64,000 nt of DNA, from NCBI RefSeq assembly GCF_000384195.1, contig NZ_KB913034.1:451873-515872 (forward strand). Reading direction: 5' to 3'. The notes beneath the pieces are model-generated. The model ran no database searches. It was not told the origin of the DNA and saw only the letters and a program-made list of their open reading frames with translations. Shown here piece after piece: positions 1-8,703 of this stretch (the first letter of the stretch is position 1; every line of letters begins with the position of its first letter). Both the position numbers and the translations under genes were made by a program. This stretch comes from Allobaculum stercoricanis DSM 13633. GTDB taxonomy: Bacteria; Bacillota_I; Bacilli_A; Erysipelotrichales; Erysipelotrichaceae.

Positions 1-249
1 GAATTGGCTAAACGTCTTGAACAAAAAGATATTACGTTACATTTAAGCGATGTAGCATACGACAAAATCTCTCAAAATGGTGTAGACCCAGTCTTTGGGG
101 CACGTCCAATGAAACGCTATATCCAGCGTAATCTTGAAACAGATATTGCCAAAAAGATGATTGAGGCAGGCATTATGTCTGATGCGCATATCGAAGTGGA
201 TGTAAAAGATCAAAAATTTGATGTTGAAATTCACAAAAAAGAAGACTAA
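1..249 (+). CDS. clpB: ATP-dependent chaperone ClpB, C-terminal end (partial)
   Basis: The reading frame is open at the left edge of the window, so only the last 82 codons are present. They match the small C-terminal subdomain of the second AAA+ domain of ClpB/Hsp100: a DPVFGARP-type segment (DPVFGARPMKR) followed by an ILQ-like helix (YIQRNLETDIAKKMIEAG). This DPxxGARPLKR signature is the sensor-2 region shared by Clp/Hsp100 disaggregases. ClpB works with DnaK in the cytoplasm to resolubilise protein aggregates. ClpC, ClpE or ClpX are less likely because of the ending after the sensor-2 helix, but the N-terminal domains that would settle this lie outside the window. A terminator follows directly. 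Confidence 0.85.
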   Translation, partial: ELAKRLEQKDITLHLSDVAYDKISQNGVDPVFGARPMKRYIQRNLETDIAKKMIEAGIMSDAHIEVDVKDQKFDVEIHKKED

Positions 250-268
250 AAATGAAGATATAAAACAT

Positions 269-300
269 ACCAGGGATACCGATTTATCCCTGGTTTTTTT
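269..300 (+). terminator. Rho-independent terminator after clpB
   Basis: Seven-base arms ccaggga / tccctgg around a 10-nt loop, followed by seven T residues. It separates clpB from the sirtuin gene, whose ribosome binding site (agaggtgg) starts immediately afterwards. Confidence 0.9.
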
Positions 301-311
301 AGAGGTGGATT

Positions 312-1055
312 ATGACATTAACTGATATTCTTAAAGAATCGAATAACATTGTATTTTTTGGTGGCGCAGGAGTTTCGACAGAAAGTAATATTCCAGATTT
401 CCGTTCGCCAACAGGCTTATATGGAGAGAAAAAAGAGCACACTTATCCTTATCCGGCGGAAACGATGTTATCAAGAACATTCTTTGATCGTTATCCAAAA
501 CAATTTTACGAGTTTTATTTCAATGAAATGATTTATCTAAAAGCATTGCCCAATGATGCTCATAAAGCATTAGTCGAATTAGAGAACATGGGCAAACTCA
601 AAGCGATCATTACCCAAAATATTGATGGTTTACATCAAAAAGCAGGATCCAAAACGGTTTATGAACTTCATGGTTCTGTTTTGAGAAACTATTGCCAGAA
701 ATGCGGGACATTTTATGATTTAGATCAAACGATTGCAAATCGTGATGAAGATGGGATTCCGCGTTGCCCAAAAGATGGGGCAGTGATTAAACCGGACGTC
801 GTTTTATATGAAGAAGGATTAGACAATGATATTTTGTGGAATGCAGTTGAAGCGATTGCCCAAGCAGATTGTTTAATCGTTGGCGGGACAAGTTTAGTTG
901 TTTATCCAGCAGCAGGCCTTATTGATTATTTTCGCGGACGCCATCTCGTTTTGATTAATCGCGATGAAACAACAAAAGATCATATGGCGAATTTAGTGAT
1001 TCATGATTCGATTGGAAAAGTTCTCAAAGAAGCAGTAGATCAAATCAAAGAATAA
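312..1055 (+). CDS. cobB: Sir2-family NAD-dependent protein deacylase (sirtuin)
   Basis: A 247-residue sirtuin, the usual bacterial length. Family motifs are present: GGAGVSTESNIPDFRS at about residues 17-32 for NAD binding, TQNIDGLH at about 100-107, and ELHGS with the catalytic His at about 118. The enzyme removes acyl groups from lysines using NAD+, giving nicotinamide and O-acyl-ADP-ribose. The zinc module is unusual: the first pair is intact (YCQKC) but the second reads CPKDG, so one of the four zinc-ligand cysteines is missing, a variation tolerated in some firmicute sirtuins. The start is ATG after a strong agaggtgg site. It appears to be transcribed alone, between two terminators. Confidence 0.93.
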   Translation: MTLTDILKESNNIVFFGGAGVSTESNIPDFRSPTGLYGEKKEHTYPYPAETMLSRTFFDRYPKQFYEFYFNEMIYLKALPNDAHKALVELENMGKLKAIITQNIDGLHQKAGSKTVYELHGSVLRNYCQKCGTFYDLDQTIANRDEDGIPRCPKDGAVIKPDVVLYEEGLDNDILWNAVEAIAQADCLIVGGTSLVVYPAAGLIDYFRGRHLVLINRDETTKDHMANLVIHDSIGKVLKEAVDQIKE

Positions 1056-1070
1056 GAAGTAGAGAAAAGA

Positions 1071-1100
1071 AAAGGCAGGGTCAAAGTTGATCCTGCCTTT
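1071..1100. terminator. Bidirectional terminator between sirtuin and XRE gene
   Basis: Arms aaaggcagg / cctgccttt with a short interior loop between two convergent genes. A T run follows on the plus side, and the stop codon of the minus-strand gene lies inside the right arm. Confidence 0.8.
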
Positions 1101-1461
1101 ATAGTGTCAATTGAATAATGTCTTGTGGTTGCTTTGAAACGGCCAATAAACGTTGACAAAGAATGCGAAGTGTTTCCTGGTCTTGAGGCGACAAAGATCG
1201 GTAGTCTTCGATCAATAATTGTTCGTCGACTGTCAAAATTAATGGTGCTTTATTTTCGTCGTCATCTAACCCGATTAAATAATAAAAAGAAACATCCAAA
1301 TAATCTGCGATTTTATGGAGTTTATCATGAGGGATGTTGTGGATCATATTTGCTTCGTATTTTGAAATTGTCGTTGGTGAGACATCAATTGCTTGAGCGA
1401 GATCCACCATTGTTTTATTACGTTTTAATCGTGTTTCACGAATTCTCTGTCCGGTAGTCAT
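1099..1461 (-). CDS. XRE-family (SinR/Cro-like) transcriptional regulator
   Basis: A 120-residue protein with a helix-turn-helix XRE domain at residues 5-65. The recognition region reads LAQAIDVSPTTISKYE, followed by the usual IADYLDVSFYYLIG end. A C-terminal helical tail (residues 78-120, LLIEDYRSLSPQDQETL) resembles the dimerisation tail of phage- and SinR-like repressors. It probably binds DNA as a dimer; the target is unknown. The ATG at 1461 is the only start that keeps the first HTH helix. No Shine-Dalgarno precedes it, and a near-perfect promoter ends only a few bases upstream, so the mRNA may be leaderless. It stands alone. Confidence 0.88.
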   Translation of the reverse strand: MTTGQRIRETRLKRNKTMVDLAQAIDVSPTTISKYEANMIHNIPHDKLHKIADYLDVSFYYLIGLDDDENKAPLILTVDEQLLIEDYRSLSPQDQETLRILCQRLLAVSKQPQDIIQLTL

Positions 1462-1470
1462 AATACAGAT

Positions 1471-1499
1471 ATTATAACGAAAAGATGATGAAATGTAAG
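1471..1499 (-). promoter_or_regulatory. Sigma-A promoter for XRE gene, possibly leaderless
   Basis: Minus-strand -10 TATAAT at 1476-1471, and -35 CTTACA (four of six matches to TTGACA) at 1499-1494 with a 17-base spacer. The expected start point is around 1464, about three bases before the ATG. Confidence 0.7.
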
Positions 1500-1581
1500 A
1501 AATGTTCTAGCAAATGTGAACGTTTCATGAACAAATTGTTTTGAAATTTCTTCTTGGGGGTAGGTCATGCGAAGAAAATAC

Positions 1582-1626
1582 AATAAAAAAACCAATCTGA
1601 AGTGAAGATCACTTACAGATTGGTTT
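1582..1626 (-). terminator. Terminator downstream of tRNA-Ser
   Basis: Long hairpin with arms aaaccaatctg / cagattggttt and internal pairing agtga/tcact. On the minus strand it ends in a run of T residues, about 10 bases beyond the tRNA CCA. Confidence 0.85.
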
Positions 1627-1635
1627 GCTTTCAGA

Positions 1636-1725
1636 TGGCGGAGTCGCAGGGATTCGAACCCTGGGTAAGCTTTCGCCTACACAGCCTTTCCAAGACTGCA
1701 CCTTAAACCGCTCGGACACGACTCC
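1636..1725 (-). tRNA. tRNA-Ser(GGA)
   Basis: Reverse complement gives a 90-nt type II tRNA. The acceptor stem is GGAGTCG/CGACTCC with encoded CCA. The anticodon stem CAGTC/GGCTG encloses loop TTGGAAA with anticodon GGA. It has a long variable arm typical of serine tRNAs and the T loop GTTCGAATC. It reads UCC/UCU codons. Confidence 0.95.
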
Positions 1726-2296
1726 ATCGATTCAGTGCTTATTTAGAATACAAAAAACAGCGGACTAAGTCAAATAGAAATTTAAAAAAATTTTGAGTTT
1801 TAATGTCTTCTGATTAGATCTATAAAAATGAGGTGGACAAGTAAAGAATTAAGAGGGAATGGAAAGATAAAAAGTGCATTGGATAGAGAAATCTTGAGTG
1901 CGAAAACAATAGATTAAGCTTCATTGTTGAAATTTAGATTAAAATAAGGGAAAATCATCAATCGTTAGTACTTAAACACACAACAGAATTTGTTTCTCTT
2001 GTTTGAGCAAACATGAATAAATCACTATTTTTTGATGACATGTTTCCTCTTGTTCATCGAGATGAATCAACTTAGGCAAAAAATACCAATTTGTGCTGAG
2101 ATTAGGCATAATTAAAATAACTCAATGAAACATTCGATGAATTTATATCATGTGAAATTAAGATGCCATAATTTCACATGATCATGCAGAATATTCCATT
2201 TTTTATCGGATTTCATTGCATATAATAAAGAAAGTTTCAAAAAACGAGAGTTAAACTTAAATGTTATTTTTAACATAAAGCAGAGAGGTACTGAGA
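1726..2296. other. Long AT-rich spacer, mostly featureless
   Basis: There is no convincing gene. A 29-codon reading frame (1829-1918, plus) begins MRWTSKELRGNGK, which resembles the cytoplasmic start of DUF975-type membrane proteins. It has no ribosome binding site and stops at once, so it may be a relic. A large palindrome at 2147-2182 is listed separately. A TATAAT hexamer at 2221-2226 lies about 70 bases before the next gene, with no clear -35. Confidence 0.5.
2147..2182. repeat. 14-bp perfect inverted repeat upstream of membrane protein gene
   Basis: Arms atcatgtgaaatta and taatttcacatgat are perfectly complementary around an 8-base centre. No T tract follows on either strand, so an operator is more likely than a terminator. 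The core TGTGAAATTA...TAATTTCACA is about 40 bases upstream of a TATAAT hexamer. Confidence 0.75.
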
Positions 2297-3586
2297 ATGT
2301 GGAAATATAAATGTCGAAGTCAGTTGTTATCTTTAATCCTGGCGTTTGTTGCGGGATTTGCGATGACTTTTTTCCTCAATTCCGATGAAATGTTCTTGGA
2401 AATGATGGAAGGAACTTTACCGAATGAAGTCATGTCCATTTTTGTTTCGAATCCCTGGATCATTGGTGTTTCGAGTGGAATTGGATTTATGGGTTTGTTG
2501 AATGTCTTTTTGCTTATCAGCTTGATCTCAGTTGCCAATACAGGCTTATTACTTATGTTTGCTTTAATTGCGATCATGATGCCTGATTATGCAATTATGA
2601 TTGGCGTTCTTGCGATTCCTGTGACACTTGTTTTGAATATTTATGGTTGGGTTTCTTTAAGAATGACGGAAAAGAAAAATCTCGCTAAAGCCAATATCAA
2701 AGGTGATGATGATATTGTGCGAGCTTTCTTAGAACATCATCAACTCGATCCGAAGTATGAAGCAATTGCCAACGAAGCAAAAGCATCAGTGAAGAAAATT
2801 AACTTTGCTTTAGTCCTTGGTTTAATCGCTGAGTTCTGTGCATTATTCTTCTTCCAAAACTTAATTATTTCGATGATCTTAGTCTTCTTCTGTGTAATGG
2901 GAATTCAATACTTACAAAGAATTCGCGCAGCAAGTTTGAATAACATTTCAGCAATTTTGATCAACGAATGTAATCCAGAAGGATGCTTATCTGCATTGAT
3001 TTATTTTGGAAAAAAAGGAAATCACTATAAATTAAAAAATAGAGCATTATGTGCGCAGTGCTTGATTTATCTAAATGAGCCTGAGCTTGCTCAACAAGTA
3101 TTAATTGAGTTCCCTAAATCCAATGTCACTAATGTTATGGCATATGATTCTTTAATGGGTTATATCTACTACATGTTAAAAGATGAAGAAGGATTGAACC
3201 GAGTGAAAAACGAAATGGAATCCGTTCGTGCTGGTACAGGTTCCATGATGATGATGATCAAAACAGAAGAACTCGGGGCAATTCAAAATAGAATTAGCTT
3301 GATGAAAGGTGATTTTAATACTTGTAAAAAGTATTATTTGAACTTATTGAAACGTTCTGTTTCTAACCTACAACGATCTGATTGTTCCTACTACATTGCC
3401 TTGATTTCATTTGTTCAAGAAGACTACGTCGTGGCTAAAATGTATTTCGAAAAAGTATTACAAACAGGAAATAAATTGTATTTTGTGAACAATGCGAAAA
3501 ACTATTTATCTAAGATCGAAAACAGTCCACTTCTTGAACATCAACAAGAAGAAATGAATCAACCCATGAATAACCAAATGTTTTAA
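2297..3586 (+). CDS. Membrane protein with C-terminal TPR-like domain (unknown)
   Basis: A 429-residue protein that I do not recognise. The first 125 residues hold three or four hydrophobic segments (about 9-27, 52-75, 77-95, 97-115). A cytoplasmic stretch follows, then a further hydrophobic pair at about 165-205 (FALVLGLIAEFCALFFF and LIISMILVFFCVMGI). The remaining 220 residues are soluble and alternate in helical pairs (YKLKNRALCAQCLIYLNEP, CSYYIALISFVQEDYVVAKM), which looks like tetratricopeptide repeats and suggests a protein-interaction module on the cytoplasmic side. The start follows a gagaggta site. It is monocistronic, with its own terminator and a large palindrome upstream that may control it. 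Confidence 0.75.
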   Translation: MWKYKCRSQLLSLILAFVAGFAMTFFLNSDEMFLEMMEGTLPNEVMSIFVSNPWIIGVSSGIGFMGLLNVFLLISLISVANTGLLLMFALIAIMMPDYAIMIGVLAIPVTLVLNIYGWVSLRMTEKKNLAKANIKGDDDIVRAFLEHHQLDPKYEAIANEAKASVKKINFALVLGLIAEFCALFFFQNLIISMILVFFCVMGIQYLQRIRAASLNNISAILINECNPEGCLSALIYFGKKGNHYKLKNRALCAQCLIYLNEPELAQQVLIEFPKSNVTNVMAYDSLMGYIYYMLKDEEGLNRVKNEMESVRAGTGSMMMMIKTEELGAIQNRISLMKGDFNTCKKYYLNLLKRSVSNLQRSDCSYYIALISFVQEDYVVAKMYFEKVLQTGNKLYFVNNAKNYLSKIENSPLLEHQQEEMNQPMNNQMF

Positions 3587-3594
3587 TCCAATCC

Positions 3595-3633
3595 AAATCT
3601 CCTTGTCTAAATTTAGACTTGGAGATTTTTTTT
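3595..3633 (+). terminator. Rho-independent terminator
   Basis: Arms aaatctcc / ggagattt enclose the palindrome gtctaaatttagac, followed by eight T residues, directly after the TPR-like membrane protein gene. Confidence 0.88.
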
Positions 3634-3835
3634 ACATCATCCACTATTTGTTTGAAAAGAGATAGACAATAGACAAACATGCCATTGTGTACTCGATTCA
3701 ATTGCTATAGAAGTGATGAAAAGAAAATCGGAATTGCTAATATAAAATTAGATGAAAAAAACAAAATAACGATTAATAAAAACGAATATGCGCTATATAA
3801 TAAAAGCAAGAAATATCTTCTAGGAGGTTTTGACA

Positions 3836-4222
3836 ATGACAAGCGAAAACAAAAAGAAGATTCACTACGTGTTTACAATTATGTTCGTTGCATGGGCGAT
3901 ACTCTTAGGACTCTTGTATATCGATTATGTCAAAAACAATCCGAATGTTTCAATTTTGTTTTATGTTCTTGGAATCGCAATGATCGTATTGGTTATTTTC
4001 GATATAATCCTCATAAGACGAAAACAAAAATTCAAGTTATCTTCAAAAGGATCGATGATCGGAAAAGTGATCACCTTATGCATTTTGTTTACGACCTTTA
4101 ATATTGGTTTAGCCTATACGCCTAATGATTCATTTGGTGTGAACTGGATTGGATATCTCGTTAAATTATATTTGATAGTGGGGATGTATTATCCGATTTA
4201 TCGAGTATTCCATTTCTTTTAA
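3836..4222 (+). CDS. Small four-helix membrane protein (unknown)
   Basis: A 128-residue hydrophobic protein with about four transmembrane segments (residues 12-30, 40-57, 75-92 and 105-122). A cluster RRKQKFKLSSKG lies between helices 2 and 3, putting that loop inside by the positive-inside rule. The ATG at 3836 is chosen because a perfect AGGAGG lies eight bases upstream; a TTG two codons earlier would be too close. I do not recognise a family. It lies between two other unknown membrane genes and ends before a large convergent terminator. Confidence 0.72.
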   Translation: MTSENKKKIHYVFTIMFVAWAILLGLLYIDYVKNNPNVSILFYVLGIAMIVLVIFDIILIRRKQKFKLSSKGSMIGKVITLCILFTTFNIGLAYTPNDSFGVNWIGYLVKLYLIVGMYYPIYRVFHFF

Positions 4223-4328
4223 AACGAATTGGAATATTATGGTTCGTGATGAAGATTTGACAAAAGCTTAGACATATCTTTGTGCATTGAAATCGATCAA
4301 ATCAAGAGCGTTCAGTGATGAAAAGAAA

Positions 4329-4392
4329 AGGTTGGAACAAACTTTAAAGGATTTTAAGATTTTCTTTAATCCTCGTTGTTCCAACCTATTTT
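4329..4392. terminator. Large bidirectional terminator
   Basis: Outer arms aggttggaacaa / ttgttccaacct with further pairing inside (aggatt/aatcct), giving a hairpin of about 59 bases between convergent genes. T tracts follow on the plus side (attttttatt). Confidence 0.82.
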
Positions 4393-4977
4393 TTATTGAT
4401 GGTTTGTTGGATATTGCGCAAATGTCAAAACAATAATGTTTAAACAAACGTAGCTGATTTCAGACATCAATGAGATAGATCCGCAAAATGCAATCCAAAG
4501 AATTCCACATAAAATCGCTAAGAGTTCAAAGAAAATGATTGTTTTGAACTTTCCATAAGAAAATGGGTTTGTATATAATCGCAACCACAATCCACTCATA
4601 AAGATAGAAGAAATTGTACAAAGCAGAGAATGTAAGTCTAGTTGAGCAGAAGATGTTTTTTCTTGCCAAGGAATCAAGACCCCAATACACATCAATACCC
4701 ATCCACCAATCAAACCGATTTGATAACGTTTGGCATTAGGAAAGGAATATTTTTTGAACAAAAGATTAGATAGAAAAATGGAGTCAAAACTGATCAAAAG
4801 CGTGTAAGACAACATAAGAAAAAAATGATGATGGACATAACCTAGGCCTGTTAAATTGTCGACAAAAGGATCAACGACAAAACAAAGGTAAACAGAATAT
4901 AGACAGATAAAGATGGAGACTGCTAAAAGAAGGGTCCATCTTTTTTTCGCGTTGCATTCTAAAACAGTGTTTTTCAT
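4393..4977 (-). CDS. Polytopic membrane protein (unknown)
   Basis: A 194-residue protein with about six hydrophobic segments (roughly residues 14-34, 52-74, 87-103, 117-130, 142-163 and 170-186). The N-terminus is basic (NAKKRW), consistent with N-in topology. The ATG lies about eight bases after GGAG. I do not recognise a domain. It is convergent with the four-helix membrane protein and separated from the secretion locus by about 270 bases of spacer, so nothing ties it functionally to either neighbour. Confidence 0.68.
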   Translation of the reverse strand: MKNTVLECNAKKRWTLLLAVSIFICLYSVYLCFVVDPFVDNLTGLGYVHHHFFLMLSYTLLISFDSIFLSNLLFKKYSFPNAKRYQIGLIGGWVLMCIGVLIPWQEKTSSAQLDLHSLLCTISSIFMSGLWLRLYTNPFSYGKFKTIIFFELLAILCGILWIAFCGSISLMSEISYVCLNIIVLTFAQYPTNHQ

Positions 4978-5244
4978 TAGGTGATCTCCATCTTTCTTGG
5001 CTTATCAGCAAGTCTTTGGTTTTGAATCTTTTGATTTATACATCCAGTATTTCATTCTAATCTTTTTTATTTTGTTTTGCCTGATATTTAAGTTTGCATT
5101 GCATATCGAAGAGCAATGCAATTTAAAGAAAGACAAATTTTGAAAAACTTAAAAATAGAGAACAAACTCAAGAATCACAACTATAAAAGGATACGAGGGC
5201 ATCCAAGGGTTGGATCATTCGATTCGATCGGCAAGTAAAAGGAT

Positions 5245-7296
5245 ATGGATGCAGAAAGGGGAAGAAAAGAGAATCGATCTTTTCAAAAACAATGCGAAAT
5301 GAAATATGCTTATACGCTTACGCTACAAAATAGACGGATTATTGTTCGCGTTAAATCGAATAAAGATTTTGATCTCTCAGTTTTAAGTACTGTTGATTCA
5401 AGCCATCCATTGTTTATGGAAGCTGTACGGCAAAGTCCAGAACATCAAATGATTGAATATGAGACAGGAGATTTGTTGAGCTTAACAGATTTCTTTGATC
5501 AAGTTCACTTGAGCAAAGTACAAGCGTGTTGCTTTCTCCATGATTTAGTTCGTGCAATCGGAACGGCATTAAAAAATCAGCCGGTTTTATTGGATCTTGA
5601 TGCGATTCTTGTTTCTAGTCGAGCTGATCAAATCTATTTATTAAGAGCGCCATTGTCTTTTGATTGTTGGATGAAACGAGAACAAGATGTCGACGAGTTT
5701 TGGCAAGATTTACTCGAATATTTACCTTGCGACAACTATGAAATATCTGGCTTGTTGTGGAAAGCGAGAAAAGAAAAACGTGCTATGGAAGAAATCTATC
5801 ACGATCTCGAAGAACTCTATCAAATCAGCGCCAAGAAAAAGCTTTTTGCTAAACGCCATCAAGTCCCAACATTTCAATTGCCAAAACCGCTTGTAAAACA
5901 AGTTAGTGCTGAAAGTCGAATCATTGATCATCAGCCAAGTGCATCTCAACAAAAACCACTTGTTCAACCGGCATTTGCAGGTTTGGATTCTAGTTTGACG
6001 AATCAAAATCAACATCAAAGATTGTATGAGACGAATCCTGTTTCTTTTATGGAAAAAGGACCCTTTGATTTCGGATATGAACACGAAAGCACACGATCGC
6101 CAAGGTCATCATTTGTGGGATACGATCCAACTTCAATGGCTAAAAGTCCGGCAGTCAGTTTGATTCGCGATCAAGGAAGAGCGGATTTACAAGATCTCCA
6201 TTTTGACTTTCCAAATGCTTCCTCGAATACAGAAACACTCAATTTTGGCCAAGCTTTTGATTCTCGAAATATCGGGCAGATCAATCCGTATGAAGTTGCG
6301 AGTGATCAAATCGGACAAAAACAAAGATCCGACATTAAGACGCAAACTGATTCATTGTACAAGGAGCCAAGTTATTTGAATCTACAAAATATTCAACAAC
6401 AAAACGGTTATGGTTATGTGCTCAATGATCAATTTGCCCAACAAAACTCATCCTATTATGCAGCAACAAACCAAGGTAACAGCAAAAATCAGACGCATAT
6501 GTATTCACCTCATCCTCTTGAAACAAACCAAAATGAAAATCCTACACAAGCGCAAAGGAGGAATCAGACTATGCAAGCGAATCCCAACATTATGCCGAAT
6601 CATTCTAGGTCATTTGTTCGTCATAACTTTGATCCATACGCGAATCAAAGATATAGCGGATACGATCAATCAGATGATTGGCAGCAATGGCAATATTACG
6701 AAAATGTTGCATCAAATTATTACGGGCAACAAGAACAACCGGGTTTCTTTGCTCAACCAGATTATGAACAAACCGATTCGGACATGAATCTTCAAGATGT
6801 TGCATTGAAGCGCCCCAATCCAAGTGAAAATCGACAAGTAAATACTAGAGCTGAAAGTAACCCTCAACAGACACGTTATTCATATATGCAAGATCAAACT
6901 GAGCCATCGCAAATCACCGATCAACAAGCTATTCCGTATTCATTTATCCATGAACCGACATCGGATTATCAAGTCACGGAGACTCTGCCACCAAAACAAA
7001 ATGAATGCGCGCATATCGATTGGAACAATAAAACATTTTATTTGAAAGGCACACTCTGTATGGCTGGTCGTTCTGAACAATGTCAAGTACATATACCGGA
7101 TGATTCACTTTCTTTGCAACATGCAAGGTTAAGCAGCGATCAAGGCCGATGGTATATCCAGGATATGAAATCATGCAACGGAACGTGGTTGAATGGCAAA
7201 CGGATCGTTCGAAAGATGCGCTTGCGTGAAGGTATGATGATCCGATTTGGAAATTGTGAAGCGATTTTCCATGATGCCCCAATCGTCAAATGCTAG
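5245..7296 (+). CDS. Type VII secretion-associated protein: DUF6382-like domain, Q/N-rich linker, FHA domain
   Basis: A 683-residue protein in three parts. Residues about 19-195 resemble the DUF6382 domain that precedes FHA domains in firmicute proteins. Residues about 200-585 are a low-complexity linker very rich in Gln, Asn, Tyr and Ser. Residues about 591-680 form a forkhead-associated domain with the GRS loop, SLQHA and NGTWLNGKRI motifs, a fold that usually binds phosphothreonine. In canonical Ess systems the FHA pair is fused to the N-terminus of EssC. Here EssC lacks it, so this protein may supply that function in trans. The start is uncertain: ATG 5245 has AAAAGGA too close, and MKYAYTL at 5299 is the alternative. 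It is the first gene of the locus; the next gene overlaps its end. Confidence 0.8.
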   Translation: MDAERGRKENRSFQKQCEMKYAYTLTLQNRRIIVRVKSNKDFDLSVLSTVDSSHPLFMEAVRQSPEHQMIEYETGDLLSLTDFFDQVHLSKVQACCFLHDLVRAIGTALKNQPVLLDLDAILVSSRADQIYLLRAPLSFDCWMKREQDVDEFWQDLLEYLPCDNYEISGLLWKARKEKRAMEEIYHDLEELYQISAKKKLFAKRHQVPTFQLPKPLVKQVSAESRIIDHQPSASQQKPLVQPAFAGLDSSLTNQNQHQRLYETNPVSFMEKGPFDFGYEHESTRSPRSSFVGYDPTSMAKSPAVSLIRDQGRADLQDLHFDFPNASSNTETLNFGQAFDSRNIGQINPYEVASDQIGQKQRSDIKTQTDSLYKEPSYLNLQNIQQQNGYGYVLNDQFAQQNSSYYAATNQGNSKNQTHMYSPHPLETNQNENPTQAQRRNQTMQANPNIMPNHSRSFVRHNFDPYANQRYSGYDQSDDWQQWQYYENVASNYYGQQEQPGFFAQPDYEQTDSDMNLQDVALKRPNPSENRQVNTRAESNPQQTRYSYMQDQTEPSQITDQQAIPYSFIHEPTSDYQVTETLPPKQNECAHIDWNNKTFYLKGTLCMAGRSEQCQVHIPDDSLSLQHARLSSDQGRWYIQDMKSCNGTWLNGKRIVRKMRLREGMMIRFGNCEAIFHDAPIVKC

Positions 7297-8686
7297 AGCC
7301 ATTCGAACTTCAAGTCATATCCAGACCACGATCACGAGCATGAATTCAACTCAAGTCGTGATGAAAGTTGTCCAAGCCAATGGCACAAACTTAGATTATT
7401 TACGCTTAAAACGAGAAGTCGAAGTCCTTACCCAAATTCAAAACGATCGGTTTCCAAGAATTTTAGACCAATTTGAAAATGCAACACGCTTTGGAGTAGT
7501 CGAAGAATATTTATCTGGACAAAAACTTGGTGAATGGATAAACAGGACAAAGCCGACAAAAAAGCAACGAATTGCAGTCTTTATCCAAATTTTGGATTTA
7601 GTGGAGATTCTTCATCAAAATGGCTTTTTACATATGGGCATTCAATTGGAAGATGTATTGATTCAAAACGAAACCGTGTATTTGACTAATTTTAAAGATT
7701 GCCTTTTGATCGGAAGTTTACGTCCCTTAATCGATTCGAAAATTGAACTTCCTTTAGAAGCCCAAAAAGGAATGGCATTAGATATTCGTTCAGATCAAAT
7801 ATCTTTAGCAAAATTATATGAGCAATTTGTTGGCCGTTCTTTATGGCTCAAAAAAGCAAAAGCACCCCATGTGCATAGACGCTTTTCAAGTGTAATGACA
7901 TGGAAGAAACTGCTGCACATTTCGCTTATTCAAAACCAAATTTGGATTGCGCTAGGTTGTAGTTGTGCGCTAATCGTCATTTTGATTTTGGTGTTCAAGA
8001 CTTCTTTATTTAGAGAGCAGTTCAATTTACAACAATCTTCAAGTGAAAAGAATCAACTGCAGAGTATTCAATCTATGGATTCGCAAATGATTGAATCAAC
8101 GCATTCGCTTTCAAATTCAATCACTATTGAAAATGAGGATGTTCAAAGTGCCCAAGATAACTTGTGCATCCAAATATATGAAAAACTCGCTCAAGATCCC
8201 GAACAAATTTTAGATTTAGACACTTGGACATCTTATGCCAAAAAGACTTTAGAACAATCATACCTTCCTTTGGCGGGATATCTTTTGGATCACGTACCAC
8301 CAGGAAGTAAGCAATCGAATTTTGAATTTCAATTATATGAATTTGAATTGTGCGTATTTTGTCAAAAACAAAGCGATGACTCACTTCGTTGGTTGTTATT
8401 GAATATCGCAGATCAACCACAATGGGATCAACATTTTTCGCGATTATTGGAATGTTTGTTCGTCAATCAAATTGTCGTAGAACAAGCGTTAATAGAACCT
8501 TTGATTCAACAATTAGATCAACAAGTTCCATTAGCGAATACGCTTTGTGTTCATTTGTTGAATTACATTTTATTTTTGCAAAGCCAACAAGCATCGATTT
8601 GGCAAATTCCAGATGCAGTCGCAAATGATCTTCAAGTTCATGCTCCAGAGTTATATGGGATGTTTATGAAAACGCAAATTGCATAA
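7271..8686 (+). CDS. essB: EssB/YukC-like membrane pseudokinase
   Basis: A 471-residue protein with the architecture of EssB/YukC. The N-terminal cytoplasmic half is a degenerate protein-kinase fold: VVMKVV and an alpha-C helix KREVEVL are recognisable, but the glycine loop is missing, HRD is replaced by HMG (LHMGIQLEDVLI) and DFG by NFK. One membrane span lies at about residues 223-243 (ALGCSCALIVILILVF), followed by a roughly 220-residue extracytoplasmic domain. EssB is a core membrane component of the type VII channel in Firmicutes. The start is uncertain: ATG 7271 or 7274, both overlapping the preceding FHA gene. The identification rests on architecture and gene context. Confidence 0.72.
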   Translation: MMPQSSNARAIRTSSHIQTTITSMNSTQVVMKVVQANGTNLDYLRLKREVEVLTQIQNDRFPRILDQFENATRFGVVEEYLSGQKLGEWINRTKPTKKQRIAVFIQILDLVEILHQNGFLHMGIQLEDVLIQNETVYLTNFKDCLLIGSLRPLIDSKIELPLEAQKGMALDIRSDQISLAKLYEQFVGRSLWLKKAKAPHVHRRFSSVMTWKKLLHISLIQNQIWIALGCSCALIVILILVFKTSLFREQFNLQQSSSEKNQLQSIQSMDSQMIESTHSLSNSITIENEDVQSAQDNLCIQIYEKLAQDPEQILDLDTWTSYAKKTLEQSYLPLAGYLLDHVPPGSKQSNFEFQLYEFELCVFCQKQSDDSLRWLLLNIADQPQWDQHFSRLLECLFVNQIVVEQALIEPLIQQLDQQVPLANTLCVHLLNYILFLQSQQASIWQIPDAVANDLQVHAPELYGMFMKTQIA

Positions 8687-8703
8687 CGAAAGAAGGTGTC
8701 CAT

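Noticed and set aside
3679..4101. 140-codon open frame overlapping the four-helix membrane protein gene
   Set aside because: It has no ribosome binding site and a composition unlike a protein, whereas the +1 frame from 3836 has a perfect AGGAGG and membrane helices.
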